Part shown: positions 35,676 to 45,857 of the stretch, piece by piece
Layout: the number at the start of each line of letters is the position of its first letter
Numbering within the stretch: position 1 is the stretch's first letter
NCBI RefSeq assembly: GCF_900116375.1
Contig: NZ_UETB01000001.1
Span: 751,802 to 815,801 of the forward strand
Source: Georgenia satyanarayanai
Lineage (GTDB): Bacteria > Actinomycetota > Actinomycetes > Actinomycetales > Actinomycetaceae
DNA: 64,000 nt
Direction of reading: 5' to 3'
Notes under the pieces: generated by a model
What the model was told of the DNA's origin: nothing
The model's database searches: none
Seen by the model: the letters and a program-made list of their open reading frames with translations, nothing else
Translations under genes and position numbers: made by a program

Positions 35676-37484
35676 CTAGCCGAGCGGGCCGTAGAGCGCG
35701 GGGGAGGTGCGCGCCCCGGTCGCCTCCTCGAAGGAGAAGGCCAGGCCCAGCAGCGTGCCCTCGGCGTAGTCGCGGCCGAGCAGCTCGAGGTTGACCCCCG
35801 CACCGGGCACGGTGCCGTCCTCGGCGGTCGCCTGGCCCATGGGCACGCTCACCGCCGGCATCCCCGTGTTCGGGCTCAGGCGCAGGTTGGTGCCCTGCGT
35901 CCCGTAGGGCGTGCCGGTGGGGTAGACGAGGGCGTCGAGGTCGTGCTCCTCGAGGAGCCCGGTGACGAGCTCCTTGCCCTGCGCCAGCGCCAGCGTGTGG
36001 CTGCCCTCGGGGCCTGCCCACGCCTCGTAGGTCTCCTCGCTGATCGACGCGCGCTGCTCGTAGGTGCGCTGCCGCGAGACGACGTAGTGGCCCGTGGCGA
36101 GGATGTCCTCGATGGTGCGGGCCGTCACCTGCGGCGCGAGGTGGTTCTCGACGTAGTCCTCGAGGTCGTGACGGAACTCGTTGGTGCTGCCGCTCGGCTC
36201 GGACAGGACCGCGGCGAGGCCCTCCGGCGCCTCGAGCTCGACGACCGTGGCCCCCTGCTCCTCGAGCGTGGCCCGCGCCTCGGCGAAGAGGCGGACGGTC
36301 GTGGGGTTGGTGCCGACCATCGACGGGAGGTAGCCGATCCGGGCGCCGGCGAGGGCGTCGGCGTCGAGGGAGGCGGCGTAGGAGGCGGGCACCTTCCCGG
36401 CCTGTGCGGCGGTCGCCGGGTCGGCCGGGTCGACGCCGACGACGGCGTCCAGCGCCAGGGCGGCGTCGGTGACGCTGCGGGTGATCGGGCCCGCGGTGTC
36501 CTGGCTGAGCGCCAGCGGGATGATCCCGTCGCGGCTCACGAGCCCGACGGTCGGGCGCACGCCGACGAGCTGGTTGTAGGACGCCGGTACACGGATCGAG
36601 CCGCCGGTGTCCGTCCCGAAACCGATGCCGGCGAGGTTGGCCGCCAGCGCCGCGCCGGTGCCGCCGCTGGAGCCGCCGGCGGTGCGGCTCGTGCTGTACG
36701 GGCTGGCGACGAGCAACGTGGAGCCGGGCTCTGCACCCGCGGAGAACTCCGAGGCGAAGCCGTAGGCGAACTCGTCCAGGCTCGCCTTGGCGAGGATGAC
36801 GGCACCGTCCTCACGCAGGCCCTCGACCATGAAGGCGTCGGTGCCGGTGAGGTTGTCCTCCCAGCACCCGCAGCCTCCGGTGGTGGGCATGTCACGGGTG
36901 TTGACGTTGTCCTTGACGGCCACCGGGACGCCGAGCAGCAGGCTCGTCATCCCCTCCTCGGCGCGCTCGGCGTCGGCGGCCGCCGCGGCGGCCAGGGCGC
37001 CGTCGTTCGTCGCGATGACCGAGTTGAGGGGCCGGCCTGCGGCCTCGGTGTCGAGGAGCGTGCGGTCGTAGGCGGCGATCCGCTCGAGGTACTCCTCGGT
37101 GATGGCCACGGACGTCGTCACGCCCGCGTTCATGGCCGCCTGCATGTCGAGGACCGAGGCCTCGACGAGCTCGAAGGGGCCGTCGTCGTAGACCATCCGC
37201 TGGGAGACGGCGGCGAGGTCGGCGACGGTGAGCGTGCCGTCGTCGTCGGTGTCGGCGACCTCGCCCCACTCGGTCGCGTCGGCGGGGGAGCCGAGGTGGT
37301 CGGCCACGAGGTCGAGGTCCGCCGGGGTCACCCGGCCGTCGCCGCTGAGGTCGAGCTCGGCGTAGAAGGGCGGCAGGACCAGCGTCTCGGCCTCGAGGGG
37401 CTGGGCCTGGGCGAGGGCGGCGCCGGTGACGACGAGCGCCCCGACGGCGGGGACGGCGGCGAGGGTGCGGCGGCGGGTGCTCAC
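35676..37484 (-). CDS. Secreted amidase with N-terminal dockerin-like repeats
   Basis: A 602-residue exported protein. A signal peptide ends near residue 28. Residues about 40-98 hold two calcium loops of dockerin type I/EF-hand form (D45-L-S-G-D49-G-R-V and D78-T-D-D-D82-G-T-L), 33 residues apart. The rest is an amidase-signature enzyme with catalytic K191 (VAVKDN), S272/S273 (GGSSGG) and nucleophile S296 (DTGGSIR). GTG 37484 overlaps the stop of the cohesin-like gene (GTGA), so the two are made together. Its amide substrate is unknown. Docking to the neighbour's cohesin domain is inferred. Confidence 0.8.
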   Translation of the reverse strand: MSTRRRTLAAVPAVGALVVTGAALAQAQPLEAETLVLPPFYAELDLSGDGRVTPADLDLVADHLGSPADATEWGEVADTDDDGTLTVADLAAVSQRMVYDDGPFELVEASVLDMQAAMNAGVTTSVAITEEYLERIAAYDRTLLDTEAAGRPLNSVIATNDGALAAAAAADAERAEEGMTSLLLGVPVAVKDNVNTRDMPTTGGCGCWEDNLTGTDAFMVEGLREDGAVILAKASLDEFAYGFASEFSAGAEPGSTLLVASPYSTSRTAGGSSGGTGAALAANLAGIGFGTDTGGSIRVPASYNQLVGVRPTVGLVSRDGIIPLALSQDTAGPITRSVTDAALALDAVVGVDPADPATAAQAGKVPASYAASLDADALAGARIGYLPSMVGTNPTTVRLFAEARATLEEQGATVVELEAPEGLAAVLSEPSGSTNEFRHDLEDYVENHLAPQVTARTIEDILATGHYVVSRQRTYEQRASISEETYEAWAGPEGSHTLALAQGKELVTGLLEEHDLDALVYPTGTPYGTQGTNLRLSPNTGMPAVSVPMGQATAEDGTVPGAGVNLELLGRDYAEGTLLGLAFSFEEATGARTSPALYGPLG

Positions 37485-38221
37485 AGCGCACCTCCCGTCC
37501 GGCGGCGGAGCAGCACGGCGGCGCCGCCGAGCGCGGCCAGCACGGCCGCGGCCACGCCGAGCCCGCGGGCGTCGAGACCGGTGGACGGCAGCGAGCCGCC
37601 GCCCGAGGTGGGCGGTGCGGCGGTGGGTGCGGGCGCGCCGTCGTCGTCGGTGGGCGTGGGGGAGGGCTCCTCCGGTGCCGGGTCGGGCTCGGTGGGTGCC
37701 GGGTCCGGGTCGGTGGGCGAGGGGCTGGGGGTGGGCGCTGCGACGATCATCTCCGCGCTCGCCACGGCGGGCAGCGTCGTCGTCGTGCCGTCGGCGCCGA
37801 CGAGCTCGACGGCCACCTCGACACTCGTCGTGCCGGCCCCGACGACGGTGAGCTCCACGCCCGCATCGAGGTCACCGGCGAGGGCGGGGGAGCTGCCGAG
37901 GCGGCTGTGGACGACGGTCACCCCGGCAGCGGTGGGCTCGGTGCTGTCGAAGCCGCCGCCCGGGCCCGTGACACTGTCGGGGACGACCGCCAGGACGTCG
38001 GGGTCGGCCTCGACGGTGAGGGCGTAGGCGTAGACGTCGACCGTGTCCCCGAGCTCGAGCCCGAGGCTGATCGTGTCCCCGACGGTCGCGGTGGCGGGCA
38101 CGGTGAGGCTGAGACCGGTGGTCTCGGGCGCGGCGAGCGCGGGGGCGGCGCTGAGCACGAGCACGCCGGCGCACAGGGGCGCGGCGATCGCTGCTCGGCG
38201 TGGGCGAGGTCTGGGTGGCAT
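37481..38221 (-). CDS. LPXTG-anchored cohesin-domain-like surface protein
   Basis: A 246-residue surface protein. A signal peptide (to about residue 30) is followed by one cohesin-like beta domain (about 33-160: VGDTISLGLELGDTVDVYAY, ADPDVLAVV), a Pro/Asp/Glu-rich wall-spanning linker (about 165-205) and a sortase signal LPSTG at 211-215 with a membrane helix and RRR tail. It lies directly upstream of, and overlaps, a secreted enzyme with dockerin-like repeats. I infer that it displays that enzyme on the cell wall. The cohesin call is by pattern and needs a profile search. Confidence 0.75.
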   Translation of the reverse strand: MPPRPRPRRAAIAAPLCAGVLVLSAAPALAAPETTGLSLTVPATATVGDTISLGLELGDTVDVYAYALTVEADPDVLAVVPDSVTGPGGGFDSTEPTAAGVTVVHSRLGSSPALAGDLDAGVELTVVGAGTTSVEVAVELVGADGTTTTLPAVASAEMIVAAPTPSPSPTDPDPAPTEPDPAPEEPSPTPTDDDGAPAPTAAPPTSGGGSLPSTGLDARGLGVAAAVLAALGGAAVLLRRRTGGAL

Positions 38222-38365
38222 GGTCCTGCCTTCCGGGTCGACGTCATCGGCGCAGCCGCGCTGCGCTCCAGGCGCGACGGTAGGCAGCACGTGTTTCGTC
38301 CAAGGGTGCTGGACGTTACCGCTGCGTTTCCCGCTCCGGAAGGGGCAGCGGGCGGCGCCGTCAGG

Positions 38366-39545
38366 TCACTCGCAGCCCACGCCGTCGCCGTCGCGGTCGA
38401 GGTGGCGACCGTAGCCGGGGTCGCCCGCGTGGACGGGTGCGGCGCCTGCCTCTCGGGCCGCGCTGCAAGAGGCGTAGGAGACGTCGTCGTCGGGTGCGGT
38501 CGGGGTGCCGGGCACGGGTGACGTGACCGCCGAGGCGGCGTCCCCGGTAGGAAGGGGCTCCTGCGGGCAGTCGCCGAGCACCCGCACCATGGCGTCCTGC
38601 TCGGCCTGGGTCACCCACAGACCGTAGGCGTGCTTGACGCCCACCTGGCGGGCGACGTAGGCGCAGCGGAAGGAGCGGTCGGGCGGCAGCCAGGTGGCGG
38701 TGTCGCCGTCACCCTTCTGCGCGTTGAGCGGACCGTCGACGGCGAGGAGGTTGAGCGGGTCGTTGGCGAAGCGCACGCGGGTGTCGGTGTCCCACTGCTG
38801 CGCGCCCTTCTGCCAGGCGTCCGACAGCGCGACGACGTGGTCGACCTGGACGGCGGTGCTCGTGTCGTTGCCGCGGACGAAGGCGATCGTCTCCCCGCTG
38901 AACGGGTCGGCCAGGGTGCCGGAGGTGACGACGCAATCGTGGGTGCCGGGGCGGTAGGTGAGGTCGGTGAGGTCGCGGGCGAGGATGTCGTTGCGGGTGT
39001 CGCAGCCGTTGCGGTCGGTGTCGACCCAGCCGCTGCCGAAGAGGTCGCGCGCGTAGCCGGTGCGCGGCGCGCGGCCCTTGACCTCGAGCTCGCGGGCGGC
39101 GGCGAGCGCGGCCGCCGGCGCACCCGCCTCGGGCGTCTGCTCGGGCGTCGTCGCCGGCTCGGGGGACGGGGAAGGCGGCTCGGTCGTGACCGGCTCCCGG
39201 CCGGACGCCGACGCGCGCGGCGCAGGCTCCTCGGCGGTGCTCGGCGCGGGGGACGGCACGGCGACGGGCCCGGCCGGTCCGGCCACCGCACCCCCCGCGA
39301 GAGCAACGACGACGCCGATCCCGAGGACCGCACCGAGACCGCGCCGACCGAGCGCGCCGGCCCCGCCGCGCCGGCGCAGCAGCGCCCAGCCGGCCGTGAG
39401 GACGAGGTACAGGCCCCCGACGACGAGCGAGCCGGCCGGCTCCCCCCCCGAGGGCGGGGAGGACGAGCGCAAGGGCGAGCCCCACGAACCAGAGCGTCGG
39501 GACCCGGGACGCGGCGGTCGGGGCAGGGGGGCGCGCGTCGTCCAC
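38366..39545 (-). pseudogene. HNH (DUF1524-type) / Excalibur protein, frameshifted at a C8 tract
   Basis: GTG 39545 starts a membrane segment (VPTLWFVGLALALVLPALGG) in one frame. After the eight-C run at 39442-39449 the coding text continues in another frame: membrane helices (GSLVVGGLYLVLTAGWALL), a Pro/Ser/Thr-rich linker, an HNH nuclease region (STAVQVDHVVALSDAWQKGA; NDPLNLLAV) and a C-terminal Excalibur calcium-binding motif (DRDGDGVGCE). Removing one base from the tract would restore one frame of about 390 codons. It may be a broken gene, a phase-variable gene or a sequencing error. The nuclease would be outside the membrane. Confidence 0.6.
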
Positions 39546-39648
39546 GGGCTCGCTCTCACGCAGGGGGTGACCGACGGGGCGTCAGGTCGGCAGGTGTCGA
39601 CCCAGTATCGGCCGGTCCGCACGCCCGGTGAGGCAGCGGCGCGCCGGG

Positions 39649-40557
39649 TCAGGGCGCCGGCAGCAGGGGGAGGAGCTCCTCCCAGACCGCCCGGAGGATG
39701 TCGTTGGCCACGCCCTCGTGGTGCGCGGTGATCGTGACGACCGCCCGCTGCCGTGGCAGGACCACCGAGAACTGCCCGTACTTGCCGTCGGCCCGCCAGG
39801 CGTCCTCGACCGTGCAGCGCCACACCTGGTAGCCGTACCCGACCGTCGACTCGGGGTCGGGGAAACCCTCGGTCGGGACGACGTCGGTGTGCATCGCGGC
39901 GACGAAGTCCGCCGGGACGAGCTGGTCGTCCTCCCAGCGGCCCTCCTGGAGGAGCAGCTGCCCGAGGCGTGCGAGCTCGCTGGTGCGCAGCTGCAGGCCC
40001 ACCGCTCCCAGGCTGTACCCCTGCGGGCAGCGCAGCCACTGCGGGTTGCCGATGCGGAGCGGGTCGAAGAGGCGGGGCACGAGGTAGTCGCGCAGGTCCT
40101 GCCCGCTCACGGCCTGGACGATGCGTCCCAGCACATAGCTGCAGGCGTTGCTGTAGGCGAACCGCTGCCCGGGAGGGGAGAGCAGCTCGGCGGTGAGGAA
40201 CGAGCCGAGGAGGTCCGGCTCCTCCCCGCGGACCGGTGTGTGCCAGGCGGAGGAGGTGCCGCTCGTCATCTGGAGCAGGTGACGCACCGTCACGAGCTCC
40301 ACCCCGTCGGCGTGCGGCGCCCCCGGGAAGAAGCCGACGACGGCGTCGTCGAGCCCGAGCAGGCCCTCCGCCTGTGCCATCCCCACGGCGACGGCGACGA
40401 AAGTCTTGGACGCCGAGTAGACCTCGACGGTGTCGTCGCTGCGGAACCGGTGCTCGACCGGCTCGTGCCCCTCGCGGTGCAGGTGGATGCCGTAGACCCC
40501 GAGGTTGCGCTCGGCGTCGCGCAGGCGGAAGCCGGTGAGCAGGGCGGCGTCGGTCAT
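39649..40557 (-). CDS. Serine hydrolase of the class C beta-lactamase family
   Basis: A 302-residue serine hydrolase. The SxxK nucleophile motif is S48-A-S-K51, and FAYSNACSYVLGR gives the YxN motif. There is no signal peptide at ATG 40557, so it is likely intracellular, an esterase or peptidase rather than an antibiotic-resistance enzyme. A longer open frame upstream belongs to the shadow of pgi and nfo. It is divergent from endonuclease IV. Confidence 0.85.
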   Translation of the reverse strand: MTDAALLTGFRLRDAERNLGVYGIHLHREGHEPVEHRFRSDDTVEVYSASKTFVAVAVGMAQAEGLLGLDDAVVGFFPGAPHADGVELVTVRHLLQMTSGTSSAWHTPVRGEEPDLLGSFLTAELLSPPGQRFAYSNACSYVLGRIVQAVSGQDLRDYLVPRLFDPLRIGNPQWLRCPQGYSLGAVGLQLRTSELARLGQLLLQEGRWEDDQLVPADFVAAMHTDVVPTEGFPDPESTVGYGYQVWRCTVEDAWRADGKYGQFSVVLPRQRAVVTITAHHEGVANDILRAVWEELLPLLPAP

Positions 40558-40623
40558 CGGTGTCCTCGCTTCGTCGGGTCGCGGTGCGGCCCACTGTACG
40601 GACCAGCGGCTAGGGTCGGTCCC

Positions 40624-41418
40624 ATGGCAGTCGTCGGAGCACATGTCGACCAGACCGACCCGATCGCCGAGGCACAGGCCCGCGGCGCGGACGCGGTGCA
40701 GCTCTTCCTCGGGGACCCCCAGGGCTGGAAGGGGCCGGAGGTCCGTTACGCCGGTGGTGCCGAGGCCCTGCGGGCGGCGGCGGCCGCGGCCGGCGTCGCC
40801 CTCTACGTCCACGCCCCCTACGTCCTCAACGTCGCGACGACGAACAACCGCATCCGCATCCCCAGCCGCAAGCTCCTGCAGAAGCAGGTCGACGCGGCGG
40901 CCGAGATCGGTGCCGCCGGGATCATCGTCCACGGTGGGCACGTCCTGGCCGCGGACGACCCCGCCGTCGGCTTCGACAACTGGCGCAAGTGCATCGACCA
41001 GCTCGACGCCAAGGTCCCCGTGCTCATCGAGAACACCGCGGGCGGCACCCGCGCCATGGCGCGCGGCGTGGAGCGGCTCGAGCGGCTGTGGGCCGCGGTG
41101 ATGGAGGCCGACGGCGGGGCGGACGTCGGCTTCTGCCTCGACACCTGCCACGCCTACGCCGGTGGCGAGGAGCTGGCGGGGCTGGTCGAGCGGGTGCGGG
41201 CCGTCACCGGCCGCATCGACCTCGTCCACGCCAACGACAGCCGTGACACCTTCGACTCCGGCGCCGACCGGCACGCCAACCTCGGCCAGGGCAGCCTCCC
41301 GCTCGAGGACCTCGCCGCGCTGCTGCGCGAGGCAGGAGCGCCGGTGGTCGTCGAGACGCCCGGCGGCGCCGAGGAGCACCGCACCGACATCGCCTGGGTG
41401 CGCGAGCAGCTCGGCTGA
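40624..41418 (+). CDS. nfo: Deoxyribonuclease IV (AP endonuclease)
   Basis: A 264-residue AP endonuclease of the TIM-barrel Nfo family, which cuts DNA at abasic sites in base excision repair. Metal ligands sit in VGAHVDQ, YVHAPYV, IIVHGGH, VLIENTAGG, FCLDTCHAYAGG, LVHANDS and DRHANLGQG, and VVVETPG closes the barrel. ATG 40624 is the start. It lies between the beta-lactamase-like gene and pgi. Confidence 0.9.
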   Translation: MAVVGAHVDQTDPIAEAQARGADAVQLFLGDPQGWKGPEVRYAGGAEALRAAAAAAGVALYVHAPYVLNVATTNNRIRIPSRKLLQKQVDAAAEIGAAGIIVHGGHVLAADDPAVGFDNWRKCIDQLDAKVPVLIENTAGGTRAMARGVERLERLWAAVMEADGGADVGFCLDTCHAYAGGEELAGLVERVRAVTGRIDLVHANDSRDTFDSGADRHANLGQGSLPLEDLAALLREAGAPVVVETPGGAEEHRTDIAWVREQLG

Positions 41419-41455
41419 CGAGCTGCTCCCGGGGCGAGGACGGGGACGTACCGCG

Positions 41456-43090
41456 TCAGCCTCGGCGTGCCTGGCGGTAGCGGCGGATGAGGGCGTTGGT
41501 CGAGGAGTCGTGGGTGAGCTCGGGCTCCTCGTCGGCACCGAGCTCGGGCCCGATCGCCTTGGCCAGCACCTTGCCCAGCTCCACGCCCCACTGGTCGAAG
41601 GAGTTGATCCCCCACACGACGCCCTGGACGAAGACCTTGTGCTCGTAGAGCGCGACGAGCTGGCCCAGCACCGCGGGCGTGAGCCGCGGGGCCAGGACGA
41701 GGGTCGTGGGAGAGTTCCCCGCAAAGGTCTTGTGCGCGACGAGCTCCTCGGCCGTCCCCTCCGCCCGGACCTCCTCGGCGGTCTTGCCGAAGGCCAGCGC
41801 CTCGGCCTGGGCGAGGAGGTTGGCGGTGAGCTGGTCGTGGTGGCCGGGGACGTCGTCGGCGGGGTGGACGAAGCCGATGAGGTCGGCCGGCACCGTCTGG
41901 GTGCCCTGGTGGATGAGCTGGTAGAAGGCGTGCTGGCCGTTGGTGCCGGGCTCGCCCCACACGACCGGCCCGGTCTGCACGGAGACGGGCGCGCCGTCCA
42001 GGGTGACGGACTTGCCGTTGGACTCCATGTCCAGCTGCTGGAGGTAGGCGGGGAAGCGGGAGAGGTACTCACTGTAGGGCAGCACCGCATGGGTGGCGCA
42101 GCCGCGGAAGTTGCGGTGCCAGACCCCGATGAGGGCGAGCAGCGCCGGGAGGTTGCGCTCGAGCGGAGCGGTGCGGAAGTGCGTGTCCATCGCGTGGAAC
42201 CCGGCGAGCATGTCGCGGTAGTGGCCGGGGCCGATGGCGATCATGAGGGAGAGCCCGACGGCGGAGGTCATCGAGTACCGGCCGCCCACCCAGTCCCAGA
42301 ACCCGAACATGTTCGCCGTGTCGATGCCGAACTCGGCGACCTGCTCGGCGTTCGTCGACACCGCGACGAAGTGCTTGGCGACGGCGGAGCGGTCACCGAG
42401 GGCGGCGACGAGCCACTCGCGGGCGGTCGTCGCGTTGGTGATCGTCTCGATCGTCGTGAAGGTCTTGGACGCGACGACGAAGAGCGTCTCCTCGGGGTCC
42501 GCGGCGGCGAGGACGGGGGCGATGTCGTCGCCGTCGACGTTGGAGACGAACGCGCTGGTGATGGCCGGGTCCGCGTAGGGGGCGAGGGCGACCGTGGCCA
42601 TCTTCGGTCCGAGGTCCGAGCCGCCGATGCCGATGTTGACGACTCGGGTGATGCGCCGGCCGGTGTGGCCGCGCCACTGCCCGCTGCGGACCTGCCCGCT
42701 GAAGGCGGCCATCCGGTCGAGGACGTCGTGGACGTCGGCGACGACGTCCTGGCCGTCGACGACCAGCTCGGTGCCACGGGGCGCGCGCAGCGCCGTGTGC
42801 AGCACGGCACGGTCCTCGGTCGTGTTGATGTGCTCGCCGCGGAACATCGCCTCGACCCGCTCCGGCACGCCGGCCGCGCGCGCGAGGTCGGTGAGCAGCC
42901 GCAGCGTCTCGTCGGTCACCCCGTTCTTGGAGTAGTCGACGTACAGGTCGCCCACCTCGACGGCGAGTCGCCCACCGCGCTCCGGGTCGGCGGCGAAGAG
43001 CTCGCGCAGGGTGGTGCCGGACGTCGCGGCGGCATGCTCCTCGAGGGCGGCCCACTGCGGCGTGGTCGAGATGTCGTGTGGCTGGGACAC
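41456..43090 (-). CDS. pgi: Glucose-6-phosphate isomerase
   Basis: A 544-residue phosphoglucose isomerase interconverting glucose 6-phosphate and fructose 6-phosphate. The signatures [29 protein letters not shown] and the late GVEWG-type [14 protein letters not shown] motif are clear. It starts at GTG 43090 behind GGAGCAG. It is a normal full-length enzyme standing alone between nfo (convergent) and the FUSC gene. Confidence 0.95.
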   Translation of the reverse strand: MSQPHDISTTPQWAALEEHAAATSGTTLRELFAADPERGGRLAVEVGDLYVDYSKNGVTDETLRLLTDLARAAGVPERVEAMFRGEHINTTEDRAVLHTALRAPRGTELVVDGQDVVADVHDVLDRMAAFSGQVRSGQWRGHTGRRITRVVNIGIGGSDLGPKMATVALAPYADPAITSAFVSNVDGDDIAPVLAAADPEETLFVVASKTFTTIETITNATTAREWLVAALGDRSAVAKHFVAVSTNAEQVAEFGIDTANMFGFWDWVGGRYSMTSAVGLSLMIAIGPGHYRDMLAGFHAMDTHFRTAPLERNLPALLALIGVWHRNFRGCATHAVLPYSEYLSRFPAYLQQLDMESNGKSVTLDGAPVSVQTGPVVWGEPGTNGQHAFYQLIHQGTQTVPADLIGFVHPADDVPGHHDQLTANLLAQAEALAFGKTAEEVRAEGTAEELVAHKTFAGNSPTTLVLAPRLTPAVLGQLVALYEHKVFVQGVVWGINSFDQWGVELGKVLAKAIGPELGADEEPELTHDSSTNALIRRYRQARRG

Positions 43091-43167
43091 AGCTGCTGCT
43101 CCAGGGGCTCGGGGACGGCTGCCCTCATCATGGCGCGTGAGCGCGCCCGGCGCGACGGCCGTCCGTC

Positions 43168-44316
43168 TCAGTCGCTGCGCTCGACCCGGGCGAGGGAGTC
43201 GACGGCGCGTTCGAGGGAGAGCACGATGCCGTCGTAGAGCACCTGGTCGTCGTTCCGCGGGGCGACGTCGCGCGCGTCCTGGACGGCGTCCGAGGCGTGC
43301 GCGCTCGACAGCGGTGTCTCGTCGGAGGAGACGTGGGGGTCGGCCGTCCCTGCCGGCGTGGTGTTCTCCAGCGCCGCGGAGATCGTCCGCAGGGCCGCAC
43401 AGACGCGTGCCCCGCTGTCCCCGGCGAGCACGTCCGACCGGTCGATACGGCCGGAGCCCACGTCACCGAGGAGGAGGTCGGCGAGGTCGCTGACGACGAG
43501 TCCGAGCCGGTCGAGCACCCGCGCCTCCTCCTGGAGCGCGTCGATCGACCCGCTGTACCGGCGGGCGCGTCGGTTGCGGTGCGCCGCCTCGCTGATCTCC
43601 GTCACCGCGGTGTGCATCTGCGCACGCTCACGCGGCGAGGAGGCGTGGTCGCGCTGCCACTCGGCGAGCGTCGGCAGCTCCTCCCTCTCGATGAGGTCGG
43701 CCAGCTCGCCGAGGTCCCCGGCGAGGGTCCTTCGGAAGCGGCGCACCGCGGACTGTGCGGGCGCGAGGGGAAGCGGCGGGAACACGGCGTTGGCGGTGAT
43801 GCCGACGAGCGCACCGAGCAGCGTGAGGCCGGCGTACGCGCTGACGTAGGCGCCGTCCGGGTTCCCGATGATGAGCGAGAACAGCGCCGCCGTCGGCACC
43901 CAGCCGCCCATCGACCCGAACCGGCGCCACCCCGCGAGGACGACGGAGGCCACGACGGCGAGGGCGATGGAGATGACGCCCGTGACGGGCAGGAGGTCGA
44001 CCCCCATCCCGACGAGCCCACCCATCGCGATCGCGCCGACCGACTGGAGGGAGTCGCGCACGGATCCCGCGAGCGTGAAGGTCGTGGCGATCACCGCGCC
44101 GAACGGCGCGTAGTACGGGTACTCGTCCGCGAGCTCGCCCGGGATGACCCCCGCCAGCGCCCAGGCGATCGCGGCGGCGAGGGCCGCGCGGATCGCCAGG
44201 GCGATCCGCGGGTTGCGCCGCCACTGCTCGCGCCACCACGACGGGCGGGTGACGTCGCGTGGCAGCGCCACCCGCGTGCGCCACTGCGTGTGCGCGGTCT
44301 GCTGCGAGGCGTTCAT
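43168..44316 (-). CDS. FUSC-family membrane protein (aromatic acid exporter-like)
   Basis: A 382-residue membrane protein. Six N-terminal spans (about 30-180; [20 protein letters not shown]) form the FUSC/aromatic acid exporter domain, followed by a long helical cytoplasmic part. ATG 44316 overlaps the stop of the FAD/Rieske gene (ATGA). Transport of an organic acid is inferred from family only. Confidence 0.8.
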   Translation of the reverse strand: MNASQQTAHTQWRTRVALPRDVTRPSWWREQWRRNPRIALAIRAALAAAIAWALAGVIPGELADEYPYYAPFGAVIATTFTLAGSVRDSLQSVGAIAMGGLVGMGVDLLPVTGVISIALAVVASVVLAGWRRFGSMGGWVPTAALFSLIIGNPDGAYVSAYAGLTLLGALVGITANAVFPPLPLAPAQSAVRRFRRTLAGDLGELADLIEREELPTLAEWQRDHASSPRERAQMHTAVTEISEAAHRNRRARRYSGSIDALQEEARVLDRLGLVVSDLADLLLGDVGSGRIDRSDVLAGDSGARVCAALRTISAALENTTPAGTADPHVSSDETPLSSAHASDAVQDARDVAPRNDDQVLYDGIVLSLERAVDSLARVERSD

Positions 44317-45857
44317 CGGGCCGGCAGCCCCCGGGTGGCCGGGCCCTCGAGGAGCTCGCCGTCGGCGGCGAAGCGTGAGCCGTGGAGCGGGCAGTCCCAG
44401 GACCGCTCCTCGTCGTTCCACCGGACGACGCCACCCAGGTGGGGGCACACCGCGGAGACGGCACGGGTGACGCCGTCGACCGTCGAGACGGCCACGGGGT
44501 GCAGGCCCCGGCGCACCACGCAGCCCATGCCCTCGGCGGGGGTGTCGTCCGTGGTGGCCGCCGTCTCCGGCTCCGGCTCCTCCGGCGCCGGCCTGCCGCC
44601 GGGCTCGGGGTTCGTCAGGGCGCGGGCGTAGCCGCCGGCCATCTGCGCGGCCACCGCGGCGTTGAGCCGCACCGCCTCGGCCAGCCCGGTCATCTCACGG
44701 CGGCGCCAGCTGCGGTAGGCGTCGCCCCACTCGGGCAGGTCCCCGGTGAGGTGTCCGGCGAGCATGTGCGCGGCCGCGACCGCGTTGGTCATGCCCCACT
44801 TGGCGAAGCCGGTGGCCACGAGGGCACGGGAGTCCCGCGGCAGGAGGGGTCCCACGTAGGGCAGCTCGTCGACGGGGTGGTAGTCCTGCGCGGACCACCG
44901 GCCCACCACGCGCGCGTCGGGGAACCAGCGCCGTGACCACGTGAGGAGGTTCTCCACCCGCGCCCGCGGGGAGTCGGCCCGCCCGACGACGTGGGAGGCG
45001 CCGCCCACGATGACGATCTCCCCGTCATCGGCGGGTGCGGTGCGGACCGAGCGGATGGGCGCCCCGGCGGTGATGGACATCTGCAGGCCGGTGGGCTGCG
45101 GCACGGCGAGGGCGAGGGCGTAGGAGCGCTGCGGCTCGAGGCGCGCGAAGTAGCCGCCGCGATCGGCGAAGGGGATGCCGGTGGCCAGCACGACGCAGTC
45201 GGCGTGCACGGTCCCGCGCGTGGTGACGACGGCGCCGTCCTTGCCGTGCGCGTCGGTGACCCGGGCGGCGGTGCGCACGACCACCCCGGCCGCCTCGGCC
45301 TCGAGGACGAGAGCGGCGAGCACGTCCATCGGGTCCACCTGGGCCTGCTCGGGCAGCCAGGTGCCCGCGAGCGCCGGGAAGGGCGCGTCGAAGGACTCGC
45401 GCCACTCCACGGGCAGGCCCGCCGAGAGGGCGGCCTGGTGCTCCGCCTCGGCGGCGGGCAGCTGCTGGGGACCGGCGGCGTAGGTGACGGCGGCGCGGCG
45501 CTGGACGGGGACGTCGTGGCGGGCACACTCGGCGAGCAGCCACTCCTGCCCGAGCCGGTTGCCGGCGACGTACTTGCCGAGCACCTCAGGGCCGTGCTGG
45601 GCCGCGATCGCCGACATCCGGGTCCCTTGGAGCAGGGAGACCTTGGCGGTGGAGTGGCCGGTCGTCCCCGCGCCGACGTAGCGGCCCTCGAGGACGACGA
45701 CCGTGAGGCCGGCGCGGCCGAGCAGGACCGCCGTCGTCAGTCCTGTCAGGCCCGCGCCGACGACGGCGACGTCGTAGCGTCCACCGACCGGCTCGGTCGC
45801 GAGGCGCTCACCTCCCCGACCCGTGTCCGACGCCGATGCCAGCCACAGTGAAGTCAT
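44313..45857 (-). CDS. FAD-dependent oxidoreductase with C-terminal Rieske domain
   Basis: A 514-residue protein: an N-terminal DAO-type FAD oxidoreductase (DVAVVGAGLTGLTTAVLLGR; STAKVSLLQGTRMS) and a C-terminal Rieske 2Fe-2S domain with CPHLGGVVRW and CPLHGSRF. This fusion type is widespread in actinobacteria and its substrate is unknown. ATG 45857 overlaps the upstream carboxylate-amine ligase gene by 50 bp, and its stop overlaps the FUSC gene, so the three are likely cotranscribed. Confidence 0.85.
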   Translation of the reverse strand: MTSLWLASASDTGRGGERLATEPVGGRYDVAVVGAGLTGLTTAVLLGRAGLTVVVLEGRYVGAGTTGHSTAKVSLLQGTRMSAIAAQHGPEVLGKYVAGNRLGQEWLLAECARHDVPVQRRAAVTYAAGPQQLPAAEAEHQAALSAGLPVEWRESFDAPFPALAGTWLPEQAQVDPMDVLAALVLEAEAAGVVVRTAARVTDAHGKDGAVVTTRGTVHADCVVLATGIPFADRGGYFARLEPQRSYALALAVPQPTGLQMSITAGAPIRSVRTAPADDGEIVIVGGASHVVGRADSPRARVENLLTWSRRWFPDARVVGRWSAQDYHPVDELPYVGPLLPRDSRALVATGFAKWGMTNAVAAAHMLAGHLTGDLPEWGDAYRSWRRREMTGLAEAVRLNAAVAAQMAGGYARALTNPEPGGRPAPEEPEPETAATTDDTPAEGMGCVVRRGLHPVAVSTVDGVTRAVSAVCPHLGGVVRWNDEERSWDCPLHGSRFAADGELLEGPATRGLPAR

